From Chitinophaga vietnamensis (GTDB lineage Bacteria > Bacteroidota > Bacteroidia > Chitinophagales > Chitinophagaceae), in the NCBI RefSeq assembly GCF_902167635.1, contig NZ_CABHMS010000007.1, positions 124,001-188,000 on the forward strand: a stretch of DNA of 64,000 nt, read 5' to 3'. Positions 26,535 through 36,356 of this stretch are shown here, in pieces (within the stretch, counting starts at the first letter, position 1; the number at the start of each line of letters is the position of its first letter). Position numbers and translations under genes: made by a program. The notes under the pieces are model-generated. The model did no database searches. It was not told the DNA's origin and was given only the letters and a program-made list of their open reading frames with translations.

Positions 26535-27834
26535 GGATGCGGCAGATATGGAGAAAATCATGAACTTTCTCCCGCAATAATGTTTCCGACGCTGTGGTGA
26601 TATTTACGAGATAATAATGACGGCCGCTGCGAAGCGCATCCCATCTCCATTCCAGCTGACTGATACTTCTGTGAAAACCATTCTCATACCACCAGGCTGT
26701 GTATAATCTCTCTTTATTACGTTGTAATATGCCGGTATATACATCTACGCCATCTATATTGTCTTGTTGCATTTGCCTGCATTCAAACCCGCTTCCTTTC
26801 CAGCATATCATAGGTTGATGATCCGTAAAATAAAATCCTGGTATAGGTTTGATATAGATGAGCGCCTCCTGGGAATAGAGGCGGGTAATGCCTGTTGTCA
26901 ACTGTGTGCTTTCATAGCCAGGCAATGAAAACGTTTTCATATTGCTCTTTTCTGTCAGCTTTTTGGGCAGGAGTATTGTGGCCGGCGCCAGGCATAATAG
27001 CCACCATTGCCTACTGCGGCGGGCATACGTTTGCGTTACCGGCGGTTTGCCGTAACGATACAGCAGGCATTTTACGAGAAAGGCCATGGGAGCGATGGTA
27101 TAAATACCCAGCGAAACAAGCCCTACAAACTCATGAGCCATTGTTCCCGGGGGTAATGCAAACATCACTAAAACGATAATCCGGCAAAGATTGGCGACCA
27201 GGTCCAGCAACAATACCACGCCGATCAGCGCCAGCAACGGCATCCACGGCAAGCTCCGCTGGCAGCGGCGTTGATAAATCGCTACTGCCATGAGGCAGCA
27301 AAGCAGCGAGGTAATGGTCAGCTGTAAACCCATGCAGGCGGGGTCCACCGCAAACTCCCTGTCGCCACGGATGATCAGATTGCCCGCAGTATGTACCTGT
27401 GGATCTGTCCAGCTGATCATCTTTCCTGCCACAGCCGTCAACCACAATCTCACCGGAAAGCTGAAAACGTTTGCAGCATATTCCATTACCGGGGCGATGA
27501 ATAACGCCGCCAGGATCAGGAGTTTGTCTATTCTGCCGAAAAACGTTTCCACAATAAAAAACAGGCCGGTTACCAAGGCTGCATATTGTAAAGTATATAC
27601 TGGCAGTAGAAAGGCCAGCAGCAAGCATATCGCAGATATCCATCCAAAACGGAAACTGCCGGCGCTTTGCCGCTCAACTCTCCAAACAACAGCCACTGTA
27701 AGCATTCCCAATGCAAAGGCGGCGCTCCGCCATTGGAAATAATCCGATAAACGCTGGATCATCATTATAGCGTATAAGACTATCAGCAAGCCGCCTGTAA
27801 TCATCCGGTAGCGTATATACATTAACGTTATCAT
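26476..27834 (-). CDS. xrtN: Exosortase N (XrtN) with EpsI-like C-terminal domain
   Basis: About 452 residues from the ATG at 27834, which overlaps the TGA of the VIT gene (ATGA); the longer frame to 27909 would run into that gene. Many membrane helices carry the exosortase catalytic residues: Cys167 in VDPACMGLQL, Arg218 in LCRIIVLVMF and His234 in MAHEFVGL. After residue 300 there is a soluble part with ICWKGSGFEC and TAWWYENG, similar to the EpsI-like domain found in exosortase operons, so both parts are fused here. Exosortases cleave C-terminal PEP-type sorting signals at the inner membrane. The likely substrate is the neighbouring VIT protein. Confidence 0.88.
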   Translation of the reverse strand: MITLMYIRYRMITGGLLIVLYAIMMIQRLSDYFQWRSAAFALGMLTVAVVWRVERQSAGSFRFGWISAICLLLAFLLPVYTLQYAALVTGLFFIVETFFGRIDKLLILAALFIAPVMEYAANVFSFPVRLWLTAVAGKMISWTDPQVHTAGNLIIRGDREFAVDPACMGLQLTITSLLCCLMAVAIYQRRCQRSLPWMPLLALIGVVLLLDLVANLCRIIVLVMFALPPGTMAHEFVGLVSLGIYTIAPMAFLVKCLLYRYGKPPVTQTYARRSRQWWLLCLAPATILLPKKLTEKSNMKTFSLPGYESTQLTTGITRLYSQEALIYIKPIPGFYFTDHQPMICWKGSGFECRQMQQDNIDGVDVYTGILQRNKERLYTAWWYENGFHRSISQLEWRWDALRSGRHYYLVNITTASETLLREKVHDFLHICRIPTASHTPQYSPRTSYYPLP

Positions 27835-30326
27835 GCTTCTTTTTTGATGATCAGTTTGCCATAACGCACATACCCCAGGAAGCACAGCGCTACGATAAAT
27901 AACGCCCACTCATGCGGCTCCGGTACCGCTCCATGGCCCCGCAGCGCTGCATTCTTCAAACTATTGATGCTTTCGGAAATATTGAAGTGCTCATAGTCCT
28001 GCTGCGTTTCCAGTACTATGAGACTCGAAACAGGCGACACCACATTGGCCTGTTGCGCCTCTGCCAACAATGCCGGATCAAAAGCAGGATGATCGTCCGT
28101 AGCTTTCGGCCCCAGCTGCTGCATTACATGATTGAAAGCAAACAGCCGGGCCAGGTGGTCGGGCGCCGTACAAGCAGGCAGCGTTGTATCGGCTGTTTGT
28201 ACAATGCTGATACCGGCGGCAGGTAAAGTAACTTCGGTGGCATTGTCCTGCAACCGAAGGAAAATGCCCTGACTCATTTGTGCAAGCAGGGCGCGCAGAT
28301 CGCCACTGTCGTATATCAGCGACCTGGTATCCCACAAGGCTGCCAGATAGGGAGAAGGGCGAGCGGCCAGGTCGAATACCCGCACCCGGCGCTGCGAGAA
28401 GAAAGCGCGGACATCGTTGCGGAATTGCGATGAATCCAGGTCACTCAGCTGTGGAGCATATTTCCCCGAACTGGTGATCACCAGCGACTTTTCAGGCGAA
28501 AGCAATAACTGGAAAGGGAATAAAGAGAAACGGTTACGGTGCAGTTCATCGAACAACTGCTGCTTGTTATCGGCGCTGATCAGTGTTTTGCCTTTTACCG
28601 GATGGAAAACATACGCCGGCTTTTTGCCCAGGGCCTGCAATAGTGTTGTATATGCTGCATATGTCCAGTTGTTACTGATATCAAGATAAACTTCATCCGG
28701 GATGAAATGTTCGAAGGCAGGTTGGTAAGACAAGATACTATAACGTTGACCACTAAACGTAAAAGTGCCGCGTGGTGGTTTCTCGTTGCTGAAACGCAGC
28801 TCCCAGTCATTACTATAACTACCACTGTAGTCAATTTCATTATTGGTGCGGCCGAAACCGTAAGGCAGGCTTATATATTGCGGAGTGGAGGCCAGCATCA
28901 CTTTTACCCGTTCCGGTGCGCCGTGCCAGTCGGGGCCTTCAAACCAGCCTGGTTGGTATACAAGCTGGTTATTATCCAACTGTAAGGGCGAGGTGATACC
29001 GATCCTGAACTTGCGTTCTGCTTCTCCACGTGTAACAGGGAATACCCGCAATGTAACACGGTTGCCTTCCTGCCAATGCACGACGGCCGGATCACGCCTC
29101 TCTCTCCGTACTATCTGCGTGTAAGCCTTAACAGCGGTATCTTTTGTGGTGAGCAAGGCTTTCTCCTCCTTGCCATTGATCCACAGGGAAAGCGATGTGA
29201 CGGTCGCGCCGGGAGGAAGATAAAATGTATAGAGCGCTTCTCCCGTATTGCTCCAGCCTTCGCTGTTATTTCTTACACTGATCGTGCGTTCCGTATAAGC
29301 CACATGCTGGTCGGGCCACACCTCCGCACGGGTTTGTACGTCAGTGGTGTGCAAGCCGTCGCCGCTCCACAATTGCTCAGTAGCTTGATGGCGCTTGTCG
29401 TACATTACTTCCAGCAAACGGATACGGTCTTCTTCATTGATAATGGAGCGGCCGCCAAAAAATGCGGCGATCATTAATAAAGGATCATGCATCCGTTTTT
29501 CGTTGTAGCGTTTTGGCACCCAATCCAGTTCGCCAAAATCAGCTACCGGTGCGCTATAAGTAATACCGCATTTCAGCACCAGCTCCGCCATGCGGCCGCT
29601 TGGCATACGTTGCGCCACCGGCACCCAGGCTGGTACGCTCATTTGTTGATTGTTGACTGGCATGGAATAAATGCGTTCCATCCCGTTCTTGTCGATCACG
29701 TAACCAATGGAAAATATGCCCGTCCATAACGCTGCGGCCGCGATCGTACCCAAACAGGCATAGCGGCAATATTTATCTCTCCATATAAATCTTTTTATCG
29801 CCACTACATTCAACCACAGATAAAAAAGAGGACAAAAGGTAACAATTGAAAAAAGGAAAAGGATACAGCCAATTACACTGAGCGGGTACAAGGGGAGCAA
29901 GAAGATAGAGAGATAGCACAACAAGCTAACCGATAATCCAGTAACAATACTCAGTAGTATCCTTATCCATTGAGGCCACTGCCCCGAAAAGGGCAACAGG
30001 ATGGCATTTACACAGATGAGTACATTCATAATGGTAAACCAGGGTACCGGCGTGTCAAACACTTTCATCTCCCTGTTCATCAACCATGCGTCGATCATCA
30101 ACATGCCCAGCAATAATGACAGGTGAGTAATTCCACCTCTCCCTCTTCGCCATTTACCAGATGCCAGATAGATGACAAGGTAAATACCAGTGAAGATATG
30201 TACCGCAAGGAAGAGAGAAAATTCATCGCTGACAATAACGCCGGTGCAGAACACGCCGAACGCCATCAGCAGCAAACCAAGGCCTATCCACCAGATGCTG
30301 TCCGGCTTTGAAACAGTGCTTTCCAT
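27831..30326 (-). CDS. XrtN system VIT domain protein with PEP-CTERM-like tail
   Basis: About 831 residues from the ATG at 30326, just downstream of the predicted transcription start; an ATG at 30377 is in frame but lies inside the promoter. The N-terminal 220 residues hold several membrane helices. A VIT domain follows, around residues 330-460 (TISVRNNSEGWSNTGEALYTFYLPPG). The C-terminus is PEPHEWALFIVALCFLGYV followed by RYGKLIIKKEA: a PEP motif, a membrane helix and a basic end, which is an exosortase sorting signal. No other such tail is in the window, so XrtN may serve this one protein. Family knowledge places the two genes together in XrtN genomes. Confidence 0.87.
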   Translation of the reverse strand: MESTVSKPDSIWWIGLGLLLMAFGVFCTGVIVSDEFSLFLAVHIFTGIYLVIYLASGKWRRGRGGITHLSLLLGMLMIDAWLMNREMKVFDTPVPWFTIMNVLICVNAILLPFSGQWPQWIRILLSIVTGLSVSLLCYLSIFLLPLYPLSVIGCILFLFSIVTFCPLFYLWLNVVAIKRFIWRDKYCRYACLGTIAAAALWTGIFSIGYVIDKNGMERIYSMPVNNQQMSVPAWVPVAQRMPSGRMAELVLKCGITYSAPVADFGELDWVPKRYNEKRMHDPLLMIAAFFGGRSIINEEDRIRLLEVMYDKRHQATEQLWSGDGLHTTDVQTRAEVWPDQHVAYTERTISVRNNSEGWSNTGEALYTFYLPPGATVTSLSLWINGKEEKALLTTKDTAVKAYTQIVRRERRDPAVVHWQEGNRVTLRVFPVTRGEAERKFRIGITSPLQLDNNQLVYQPGWFEGPDWHGAPERVKVMLASTPQYISLPYGFGRTNNEIDYSGSYSNDWELRFSNEKPPRGTFTFSGQRYSILSYQPAFEHFIPDEVYLDISNNWTYAAYTTLLQALGKKPAYVFHPVKGKTLISADNKQQLFDELHRNRFSLFPFQLLLSPEKSLVITSSGKYAPQLSDLDSSQFRNDVRAFFSQRRVRVFDLAARPSPYLAALWDTRSLIYDSGDLRALLAQMSQGIFLRLQDNATEVTLPAAGISIVQTADTTLPACTAPDHLARLFAFNHVMQQLGPKATDDHPAFDPALLAEAQQANVVSPVSSLIVLETQQDYEHFNISESINSLKNAALRGHGAVPEPHEWALFIVALCFLGYVRYGKLIIKKEA

Positions 30327-30347
30327 GATACAGGGTTTAGAACAGCA

Positions 30348-30386
30348 CAAAACTATAAAATAAAAAGTACTTTGCAATACAAAGTA
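30348..30386 (-). promoter_or_regulatory. Promoter of the VIT-xrtN operon with a palindromic site over -33
   Basis: On the minus strand a TTG (30377-30375), 19 bases, and TAGTTTTG (30355-30348) match the Bacteroidota promoter. The perfect 7-bp inverted repeat TACTTTGCAATACAAAGTA (30368-30386) covers the -33 element and is a candidate operator. Confidence 0.55.
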
Positions 30387-30609
30387 TATTTTATTTTTTG
30401 GAGTAGATAAGCAGAACAGAAAGAAAAAATAACTCCCCTCCCCCTACTACCATTCATCAAAAATATTATCTTTCGTCCGAGAATATGAAAAACGTGTAGC
30501 TATTATCACCATTTGCTCAATCGATTTAGTTCTAACGAAAAACCAACACCTACCAGCGATTCATTCCAGTCAACACACACACTTTCATTCACCTTTTATC
30601 TATTTCCTT

Positions 30610-33600
30610 ATGAGGCTATCACTCTTTTACAGAAAAGGCTTGCTGCTGCTCACGCTATTATTTGCAGCCACCGCCGCCTTCGCCCAGAAGACCATCACCG
30701 GCAAGGTCACCAGTGCTGATGATGGTAACGGACTACCGGGCGTAACTGTCACCGCAGCTGGCACCGGGGCCGGCACCAGCACCGATGCCAAAGGCGCCTT
30801 CAGCATCAAAGTACCGGAAACCGCCACCAACCTGTCTTTCACCTATGTGGGCTATCAGGCGCAAACCATCGCCATCAACGGCCAGCAGGTGATCAATGTA
30901 TCCTTACAGGCCAGCACTAAAGGTCTTGGCGAAGTAGTGGTAGTAGGCTATGGCGTGCAGAACAAACGCGACGTAACCGGTACCATCTCGTCTGTAAAAG
31001 GCAGCGATATCAAAAACCTGCCCGTAAGTGATGCCGCACAGGCCATTCAGGGCCGCGTAAGCGGCGTAGACATCGTCCGCTCCGACGGCTCTCCCGGCAC
31101 TACCCCCAGTATTCGTATACGCGGTACCGGTACCATCAACAATTCCGAACCACTCGTGATCATCGACGGCGTGCCCGCCAGCGGCATCAGTGACGTAAGC
31201 CCGAATGATATCGCCTCCATGGAGATACTCAAAGATGCCTCCTCTTCCGCCATCTACGGTACCCGCGCCGCCAACGGCGTAGTGATCATCACCACTAAAA
31301 AAGGTACCTATGGCGAAAAGCTCAAAGCCACCGTGAACGTATATCGCGGCGTTTCCAATACCGTCCGCTATGTAGACCTGCTCACCGCACCCGACCTGGC
31401 CATGCTCAAACGCGAACGCTATACTAACGATGGCGTGCCCGTAGATCCGCTCTGGCAGGACCCTTACTACAGCACGCAACGCACCGACTGGCAACGTGCC
31501 CTGCTCCGCAGCGGCAGCGTTACCAACGCAGATGCCAGCTTGCGCGGTGGCAACGCCCGCTCCAACTATATGTTCAGCGCAGGATATTATGATGAGAAAG
31601 GATTGATCGTTAACACCTATTTCAAAAGATACTCTGTGCGCATCAACTCAGAACACAAGCTGGGCAAGCGTTTCAAGATAGGAGAAAACCTGCAGCTCAC
31701 CTACCGCGAAAACAACGGCTTCGATACCTACTCTTCGCAAACAGGCCTTATCTTCAGCGCGCTGCGCTTCAACCCTGCCATCCCGGTACATAATCCTGAT
31801 GGCAGCTGGGGCTCTTCCAAAGCCAGCAATGAACTCGGCGATATCAACAACCCGGTGTATACCGCTGAAACGTCTGATGGCTGGATCAAAAACTACCGCA
31901 TGCTCGGCAACGTATATGCCGAACTTGAGATCATCGACGGCCTCACCCTGCGTGGCAACTACGCCTATGATGGCAGCATCATCAACCAATATAGCTGGAG
32001 CCCTAAAGTGCTCGACCAGACCCGCACCCGCGACCATGCCGAACTCTGGAACCGCAGCGAAACCAATGGCTCGCAGCTCGAAGAGGTTTTCCTCACCTAC
32101 AACAAAATACTGGCACAGAAACATCATATCACCGTTACCGGCGGTTACTCTCAGCAAACTTTCAATGGCTATTTCTTCCGTGCCGACCGTTGGGGCTTCA
32201 ACGATGAATCGCCCGACCAGCGCGTACTTAGCAATGGTAATGATATCCACGACGCCACCGGCAACTTCAATCCTGCCAGCGCCATCGCATCAGGATTTGT
32301 AAGAGGCTTCTATGGCTATAAAGATAAATACCTCCTCACCCTCACCTTCCGTGCAGACGGCTCCTCCCGCTTCCCGCCGGATAAACGCTGGGGCTATTTC
32401 CCCGCTTTCTCCGCAGGGTGGCGCGTTTCAGACGAAGACTTCTTCCGCAATAATGTGAAATTTGTAAGCAACCTGAAGATCACCGGTGGATGGGGACAGC
32501 TGGGTAATCAGAATGTGGCCGATTTCCAATTCCTCGCGCCAGTGAATAAAGATCGCCGCTATGCTTTCGGTGATAACCCTTACACCGGCGTGTGGAATGC
32601 CCGTCTCGCCAATCCCGCCATCACCTGGGAGAAAGCAGAGATGACCAACATCAGCGTTGAAGCGGGCTTCTTCCAGAATAAACTCAATGCCACTGTTACC
32701 TGGTTCAACAAAAATACCACCGACATGCTGGTACCCGCGCCAGAACTGGATCTGCACGGCACCGCCGATATCCCCGACCGGAACATCGGCGCACTGAATA
32801 ACAAAGGATGGGAAGTGGAACTGAGCTACAATGGCGGCAATGGCGATTTCCATTACAACATCGGCGCCAATGCTTCCTTCATCAAAAACCGCGTTACACG
32901 CTTGTATGAAGCGGGCAGCTATATCTCTTCTTCATTGTATGGCCGCCAGGGACAAGAGATATCACGCACCTACGAAGGCCAGCCCATCGCTTCTTTCTAT
33001 GGCTGGAAAACCGATGGCATCTATCAAACACAGGCTGATATCGACAAAGATCCCAACATCGCGAAAGACCCGAACAAAGGCAGCATCAAGCCTGGCGACG
33101 TGCGTTTCCTGGATACAAATGGGGATGGCGTGATCGATGAAAAAGACCGCGTGTACCTCGGCGATCCCAACCCGAAAATGGTGTACGGCATACAGGCAGG
33201 CGCCAGCTGGAAAGGCTTCGACCTTAGTCTGTCTTTCGCAGGCGTAAGCGGCGTAAAACTTTTCAATGCCGACAAAATGCAAGGCATGGATGCTAACTAT
33301 CCATATAACCTTTATGCAGACGCCCTTCAACGTTGGCATGGCCCCGGCACCAGCAACACCGTGCCGCGCATGACGCTCGGCAATGCCAACCAGAATAACC
33401 GCACCTCCGACCGCTTCGTTGAAAACGGCAACTATTTCACGCTGCGCAATGTGGCGCTGGGATACACCATCCCCGCGAAAGTATGGGGCCACTCCGGCAT
33501 CTCCGATATTCGTGTATACGTGGCTGCACAAAATCTCTTCATCCTCACCCACTACAGCGGATTGACGCCAGAACTGGGTTTCAGCGGCAACGGTTCCAGC

Positions 33601-33693
33601 GGTACCAGCGACGGCAACCGCCAACGCGGCGTGGATGTAGCGGCCTACCCGCAAGCCAGGACTTTCACCTTCGGTGCTACTCTCAACTTCTAA
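30610..33693 (+). CDS. SusC/RagA-type TonB-linked outer-membrane transporter
   Basis: 1027 residues. The signal peptide ends near AFAQ, and a carboxypeptidase-regulatory-like domain follows (KTITGKVTSADDGNGLPGVT). The linker GEVVVVGYG leads to the plug: GRVSGVDIVRSDGSPG, then IRIRGTGTINNSEPLVIIDG and LKDASSSAIYGTRAANGV. The barrel runs to a terminal aromatic (TFGATLNF). It imports oligosaccharides or other large nutrients with the SusD lipoprotein, whose ATG is 10 bases downstream. A long leader of about 230 bases precedes it, with a weak TATCTTTC at 30470-30477. An AraC regulator and an arabinose operon lie beyond, so pectic arabinan is a possible substrate (inference). Confidence 0.93.
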   Translation: MRLSLFYRKGLLLLTLLFAATAAFAQKTITGKVTSADDGNGLPGVTVTAAGTGAGTSTDAKGAFSIKVPETATNLSFTYVGYQAQTIAINGQQVINVSLQASTKGLGEVVVVGYGVQNKRDVTGTISSVKGSDIKNLPVSDAAQAIQGRVSGVDIVRSDGSPGTTPSIRIRGTGTINNSEPLVIIDGVPASGISDVSPNDIASMEILKDASSSAIYGTRAANGVVIITTKKGTYGEKLKATVNVYRGVSNTVRYVDLLTAPDLAMLKRERYTNDGVPVDPLWQDPYYSTQRTDWQRALLRSGSVTNADASLRGGNARSNYMFSAGYYDEKGLIVNTYFKRYSVRINSEHKLGKRFKIGENLQLTYRENNGFDTYSSQTGLIFSALRFNPAIPVHNPDGSWGSSKASNELGDINNPVYTAETSDGWIKNYRMLGNVYAELEIIDGLTLRGNYAYDGSIINQYSWSPKVLDQTRTRDHAELWNRSETNGSQLEEVFLTYNKILAQKHHITVTGGYSQQTFNGYFFRADRWGFNDESPDQRVLSNGNDIHDATGNFNPASAIASGFVRGFYGYKDKYLLTLTFRADGSSRFPPDKRWGYFPAFSAGWRVSDEDFFRNNVKFVSNLKITGGWGQLGNQNVADFQFLAPVNKDRRYAFGDNPYTGVWNARLANPAITWEKAEMTNISVEAGFFQNKLNATVTWFNKNTTDMLVPAPELDLHGTADIPDRNIGALNNKGWEVELSYNGGNGDFHYNIGANASFIKNRVTRLYEAGSYISSSLYGRQGQEISRTYEGQPIASFYGWKTDGIYQTQADIDKDPNIAKDPNKGSIKPGDVRFLDTNGDGVIDEKDRVYLGDPNPKMVYGIQAGASWKGFDLSLSFAGVSGVKLFNADKMQGMDANYPYNLYADALQRWHGPGTSNTVPRMTLGNANQNNRTSDRFVENGNYFTLRNVALGYTIPAKVWGHSGISDIRVYVAAQNLFILTHYSGLTPELGFSGNGSSGTSDGNRQRGVDVAAYPQARTFTFGATLNF

Positions 33694-33703
33694 ACATCAA
33701 ACC

Positions 33704-35179
33704 ATGCAAAGGATAAAACTATCTCATATATTATTGCTCGCAGCACTGTCACTGTCTGCCTGCAAAAGCGTGCTGGACGTACAACCCAAAGGTAACTACA
33801 CCACCGGCAACTACTGGCGTAACCAGAGCGATGCCGTCGACGGCATCACCGGCATCTACAACGTTTTACTGGAAGAAGATTATACCGGCTTCAACGAATT
33901 TGTATTCGATAACTGCTCGGACGACCAGGTAAGAGGTGGCGACCACGATTACGATGCGGTGATAGAAGATTTCACCTACGACCCTTCTACCTACAGCGTA
34001 AGAGTGGGATGGAGATGGAAATATGAGACGATCAACCGCGCCAACAATGCCCTGATGTACATTCCGAAGATCACAGACATCGACCCCGCCATCAAGAGCC
34101 GCTGCCTGGGCGAAGCGCATTTCTTCCGCGCCTTCTCCTACTGGCGCCTGCTGCTGATCTATGGCGAAGCGCCGATGATCACGGAAGATGATGTAGCGAA
34201 AGGCAATTATAATAAACCGAAAGTAAACGCAGATACTTTACGTGCACAGATAGAGCGCGACCTGCTCGCTGCCGCCGACCTGCTGCCTGAAAGCTATGGC
34301 AGCGCCGACAAAGGCCGCGTGAGCAAAGGTACCGCCTGGGGCTTCCTCTGTAAATTATATATGAACTGGGAAAAGCTCGATAAAGCAATAGCATTCGGCT
34401 CCAAAGTAATTAGCAATCCTAACTATGCATTAGCGGCCAATTATGCAGATAATTTCAGTCCGGCCACCGGCAACAATTCAGAGATGCTCTTTGCCGTGCA
34501 AACGCTGGATGGCGGCGGCTATTCCGACTTCATCACCTATCATGCGCCCCGTAAATGGAACGGTTGGAGCTTCTTCTACCCTACCAAAGGGCTGGTAGAT
34601 GAATTTGAAACCGGCGATCCGCGCAAAGATGTCTGCATCATGAAGCCTGGCGACAAGATAGACATCGGCACCGAGATCGCTACCTATACTGCCGATCTCT
34701 CCTGGTCGGGCTATCACTATAAGAAGTTCTGTTCCTGGAAACCTTCCGGTGGTCTTAACTACTCACTGAAAACGCCGCTGCTCCGTTCCGCCGATATCTA
34801 CCTGCTGGTAGCGGAGGCCAAGATCCGCACGGGTGGCCCGGGCGCTGGCGATGCCGAGATCAGGGCCGTACGCCGCCGCGCCTCCGCCGCATTACCGGAT
34901 ATCAAAGGCGCCGATATGAAAGCGCTCATGCACGAACGCCGCGTAGAGCTCTGTGGCGAAAATGAACGCCACCAGGACCTCCTCCGCTGGGACAAGGCCA
35001 AACTGATCGATATTGTATCGCTGTATAATCAGCCCAAACTCGATTACGCCGGCAACGTCATCACGCGGGGCGGCGCTCCGCGCACCTTTGCCCGGCCTAA
35101 AAACTACTATTTCCCCATACCTCAACAGGAAATAGACCGAAGCAAAGGGGTGATCATCCAGAATCCAAATTTCAAATAA
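33704..35179 (+). CDS. SusD/RagB-type outer-membrane lipoprotein
   Basis: About 491 residues. The lipobox LSLSACKSVLDV follows a short leader. Family marks are QPKGNYTTGNYWRNQSDAVD, the TPR-like core around CLGEAHFFRAFSYWRLLLIYG, LLRSADIYLLVAEAKIRTGG and the C-terminal ALMHERRVELCGENERHQDLLRW. It is the substrate-capturing lid of the SusC transporter. The start at 33704 is chosen over 33674 because the longer frame would overlap the SusC end and spoil the leader peptide. A terminator follows. Confidence 0.93.
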   Translation: MQRIKLSHILLLAALSLSACKSVLDVQPKGNYTTGNYWRNQSDAVDGITGIYNVLLEEDYTGFNEFVFDNCSDDQVRGGDHDYDAVIEDFTYDPSTYSVRVGWRWKYETINRANNALMYIPKITDIDPAIKSRCLGEAHFFRAFSYWRLLLIYGEAPMITEDDVAKGNYNKPKVNADTLRAQIERDLLAAADLLPESYGSADKGRVSKGTAWGFLCKLYMNWEKLDKAIAFGSKVISNPNYALAANYADNFSPATGNNSEMLFAVQTLDGGGYSDFITYHAPRKWNGWSFFYPTKGLVDEFETGDPRKDVCIMKPGDKIDIGTEIATYTADLSWSGYHYKKFCSWKPSGGLNYSLKTPLLRSADIYLLVAEAKIRTGGPGAGDAEIRAVRRRASAALPDIKGADMKALMHERRVELCGENERHQDLLRWDKAKLIDIVSLYNQPKLDYAGNVITRGGAPRTFARPKNYYFPIPQQEIDRSKGVIIQNPNFK

Positions 35180-35183
35180 CAGC

Positions 35184-35213
35184 AAGAGGCGGGCTAGCCC
35201 CGCCTCTTTTTTT
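35184..35213 (+). terminator. Intrinsic terminator after the SusC/SusD pair
   Basis: GAGGCGGG, a short loop and CCCGCCTC are followed by a run of T residues, starting 5 bases after the SusD stop codon. Confidence 0.85.
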
Positions 35214-35242
35214 GTTATCTTTCAGGCGGAGAATACCACGCA

Positions 35243-36109
35243 ATGAAAGTATTACAGTTTACGATACCTGTAGCGCATGACAAAACGATCATTACGCAGA
35301 AAGACCAGCTGCCCTATTTCTACCCGCACCTGCACCGGCATGAAGAGATTCAGCTCACCTGGGTACAGCGCGGCGAAGGCACGCTGATCGTGGAAAATAA
35401 CATGCATACCTTCCGGCCTGATGAAATCTACTGGATCGGCAGCAATCAGCCGCATGTATTCAAAAGCAGCGACACCGCTACCAACGTCAAAAATAAAAAG
35501 AACGCCGAAGCCCTCACCGTATTCTTCAACCCGGAAGGCAAGCTGAAACCCTTGCTGGACCTGCCCGAATTTAAAAAGGTACGATCCCTGATAGAACAAT
35601 GCCGCAATGGCTGCAAGATTCCCGCAGCCCATGCCGCCGCCGTAGCCGCACATATGCGCAAGATCCACACTACACAAGGTATTGCGCAGTTCCTCGCCTT
35701 CACAGAGCTGTTGCACCGTTTCCTGACCATGAAAGATCTGCAACCCCTGATCACCGGCTCCAAACTGGCCGTCACCAATGAACAGGAAGGTATCCGCATC
35801 GGCGCGATCTATAACTATATCATGCAGCACTTCGACAATGAGATACGCCTGGAAGATATTGCCCGCGAAGCCCATATGACGCCCCAGGCCTTCTGCCGCT
35901 ATTTCAAAAAGCACACGCGCCTCACTTTTGTCTCCTTCCTGAACGAAGTACGCGTAAACGAAGCCTGCAAAGCCCTCACCAATGGCTCTTTCGACAGCAT
36001 CGCCGATGTAGCCTACCGCTGCGGCTTCAATAGCATCGCCAACTTCAACCGCGTATTCAAAAGCGTCACCGGAAAGGCCCCGCGGAGTTACGCGAAGGAT
36101 TTAGCGTAG
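35243..36109 (+). CDS. AraC family transcriptional regulator with cupin N-terminus
   Basis: 288 residues. The N-terminal half is a cupin-like sugar-binding domain (YPHLHRHEEIQLTWVQRGEG). The C-terminal two helix-turn-helix motifs are clear: IRLEDIAREAHMTPQAFCRY, then SIADVAYRCGFNSIANFNRV and FKSVTGKAPRSYAKD. A TATCTTTC lies at 35216-35223. It stands between the SusC/SusD pair and the convergent arabinose operon and probably controls one of them. Its TAG stop codon lies within the left end of palindromic element B. Confidence 0.9.
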   Translation: MKVLQFTIPVAHDKTIITQKDQLPYFYPHLHRHEEIQLTWVQRGEGTLIVENNMHTFRPDEIYWIGSNQPHVFKSSDTATNVKNKKNAEALTVFFNPEGKLKPLLDLPEFKKVRSLIEQCRNGCKIPAAHAAAVAAHMRKIHTTQGIAQFLAFTELLHRFLTMKDLQPLITGSKLAVTNEQEGIRIGAIYNYIMQHFDNEIRLEDIAREAHMTPQAFCRYFKKHTRLTFVSFLNEVRVNEACKALTNGSFDSIADVAYRCGFNSIANFNRVFKSVTGKAPRSYAKDLA

Positions 36110-36353
36110 GTTGTCTTGCTCAGGATTATAAATGATTGAAAGGATTAGCAGGATTTTTTTTACAGGATTAATAAAGATTGAAGGAGATTGATGGGGAGAT
36201 CTTTTCGACGATAGCTCTTGAAGCGCCCAAAGCGCTTCAAGAGGTGGAACCTCGTTGATCTTCCCGCCAATCTCCTTCAATCTTTATTAATCCCGTAAAA
36301 AAATCCTGCTAATCCTTTCAATCATTTATAATCCTGAGCAAGACAACCTTCGC
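36104..36353. repeat. Long palindromic element, copy B
   Basis: 250 bases with complementary ends (GGTTGTCTTGCTCAGGATT at both ends, in opposite orientation) and arms through ATGATTGAAAGGATTAGCAG and AATAAAGATTGAAGGAGATT with their complements. The centre holds a second hairpin, CTCTTGAAGCGC and its complement (36215-36243). It lies between the convergent AraC and aldose-epimerase genes. Its left end includes the AraC stop codon. Confidence 0.9.
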
Positions 36354-36356
36354 GTG

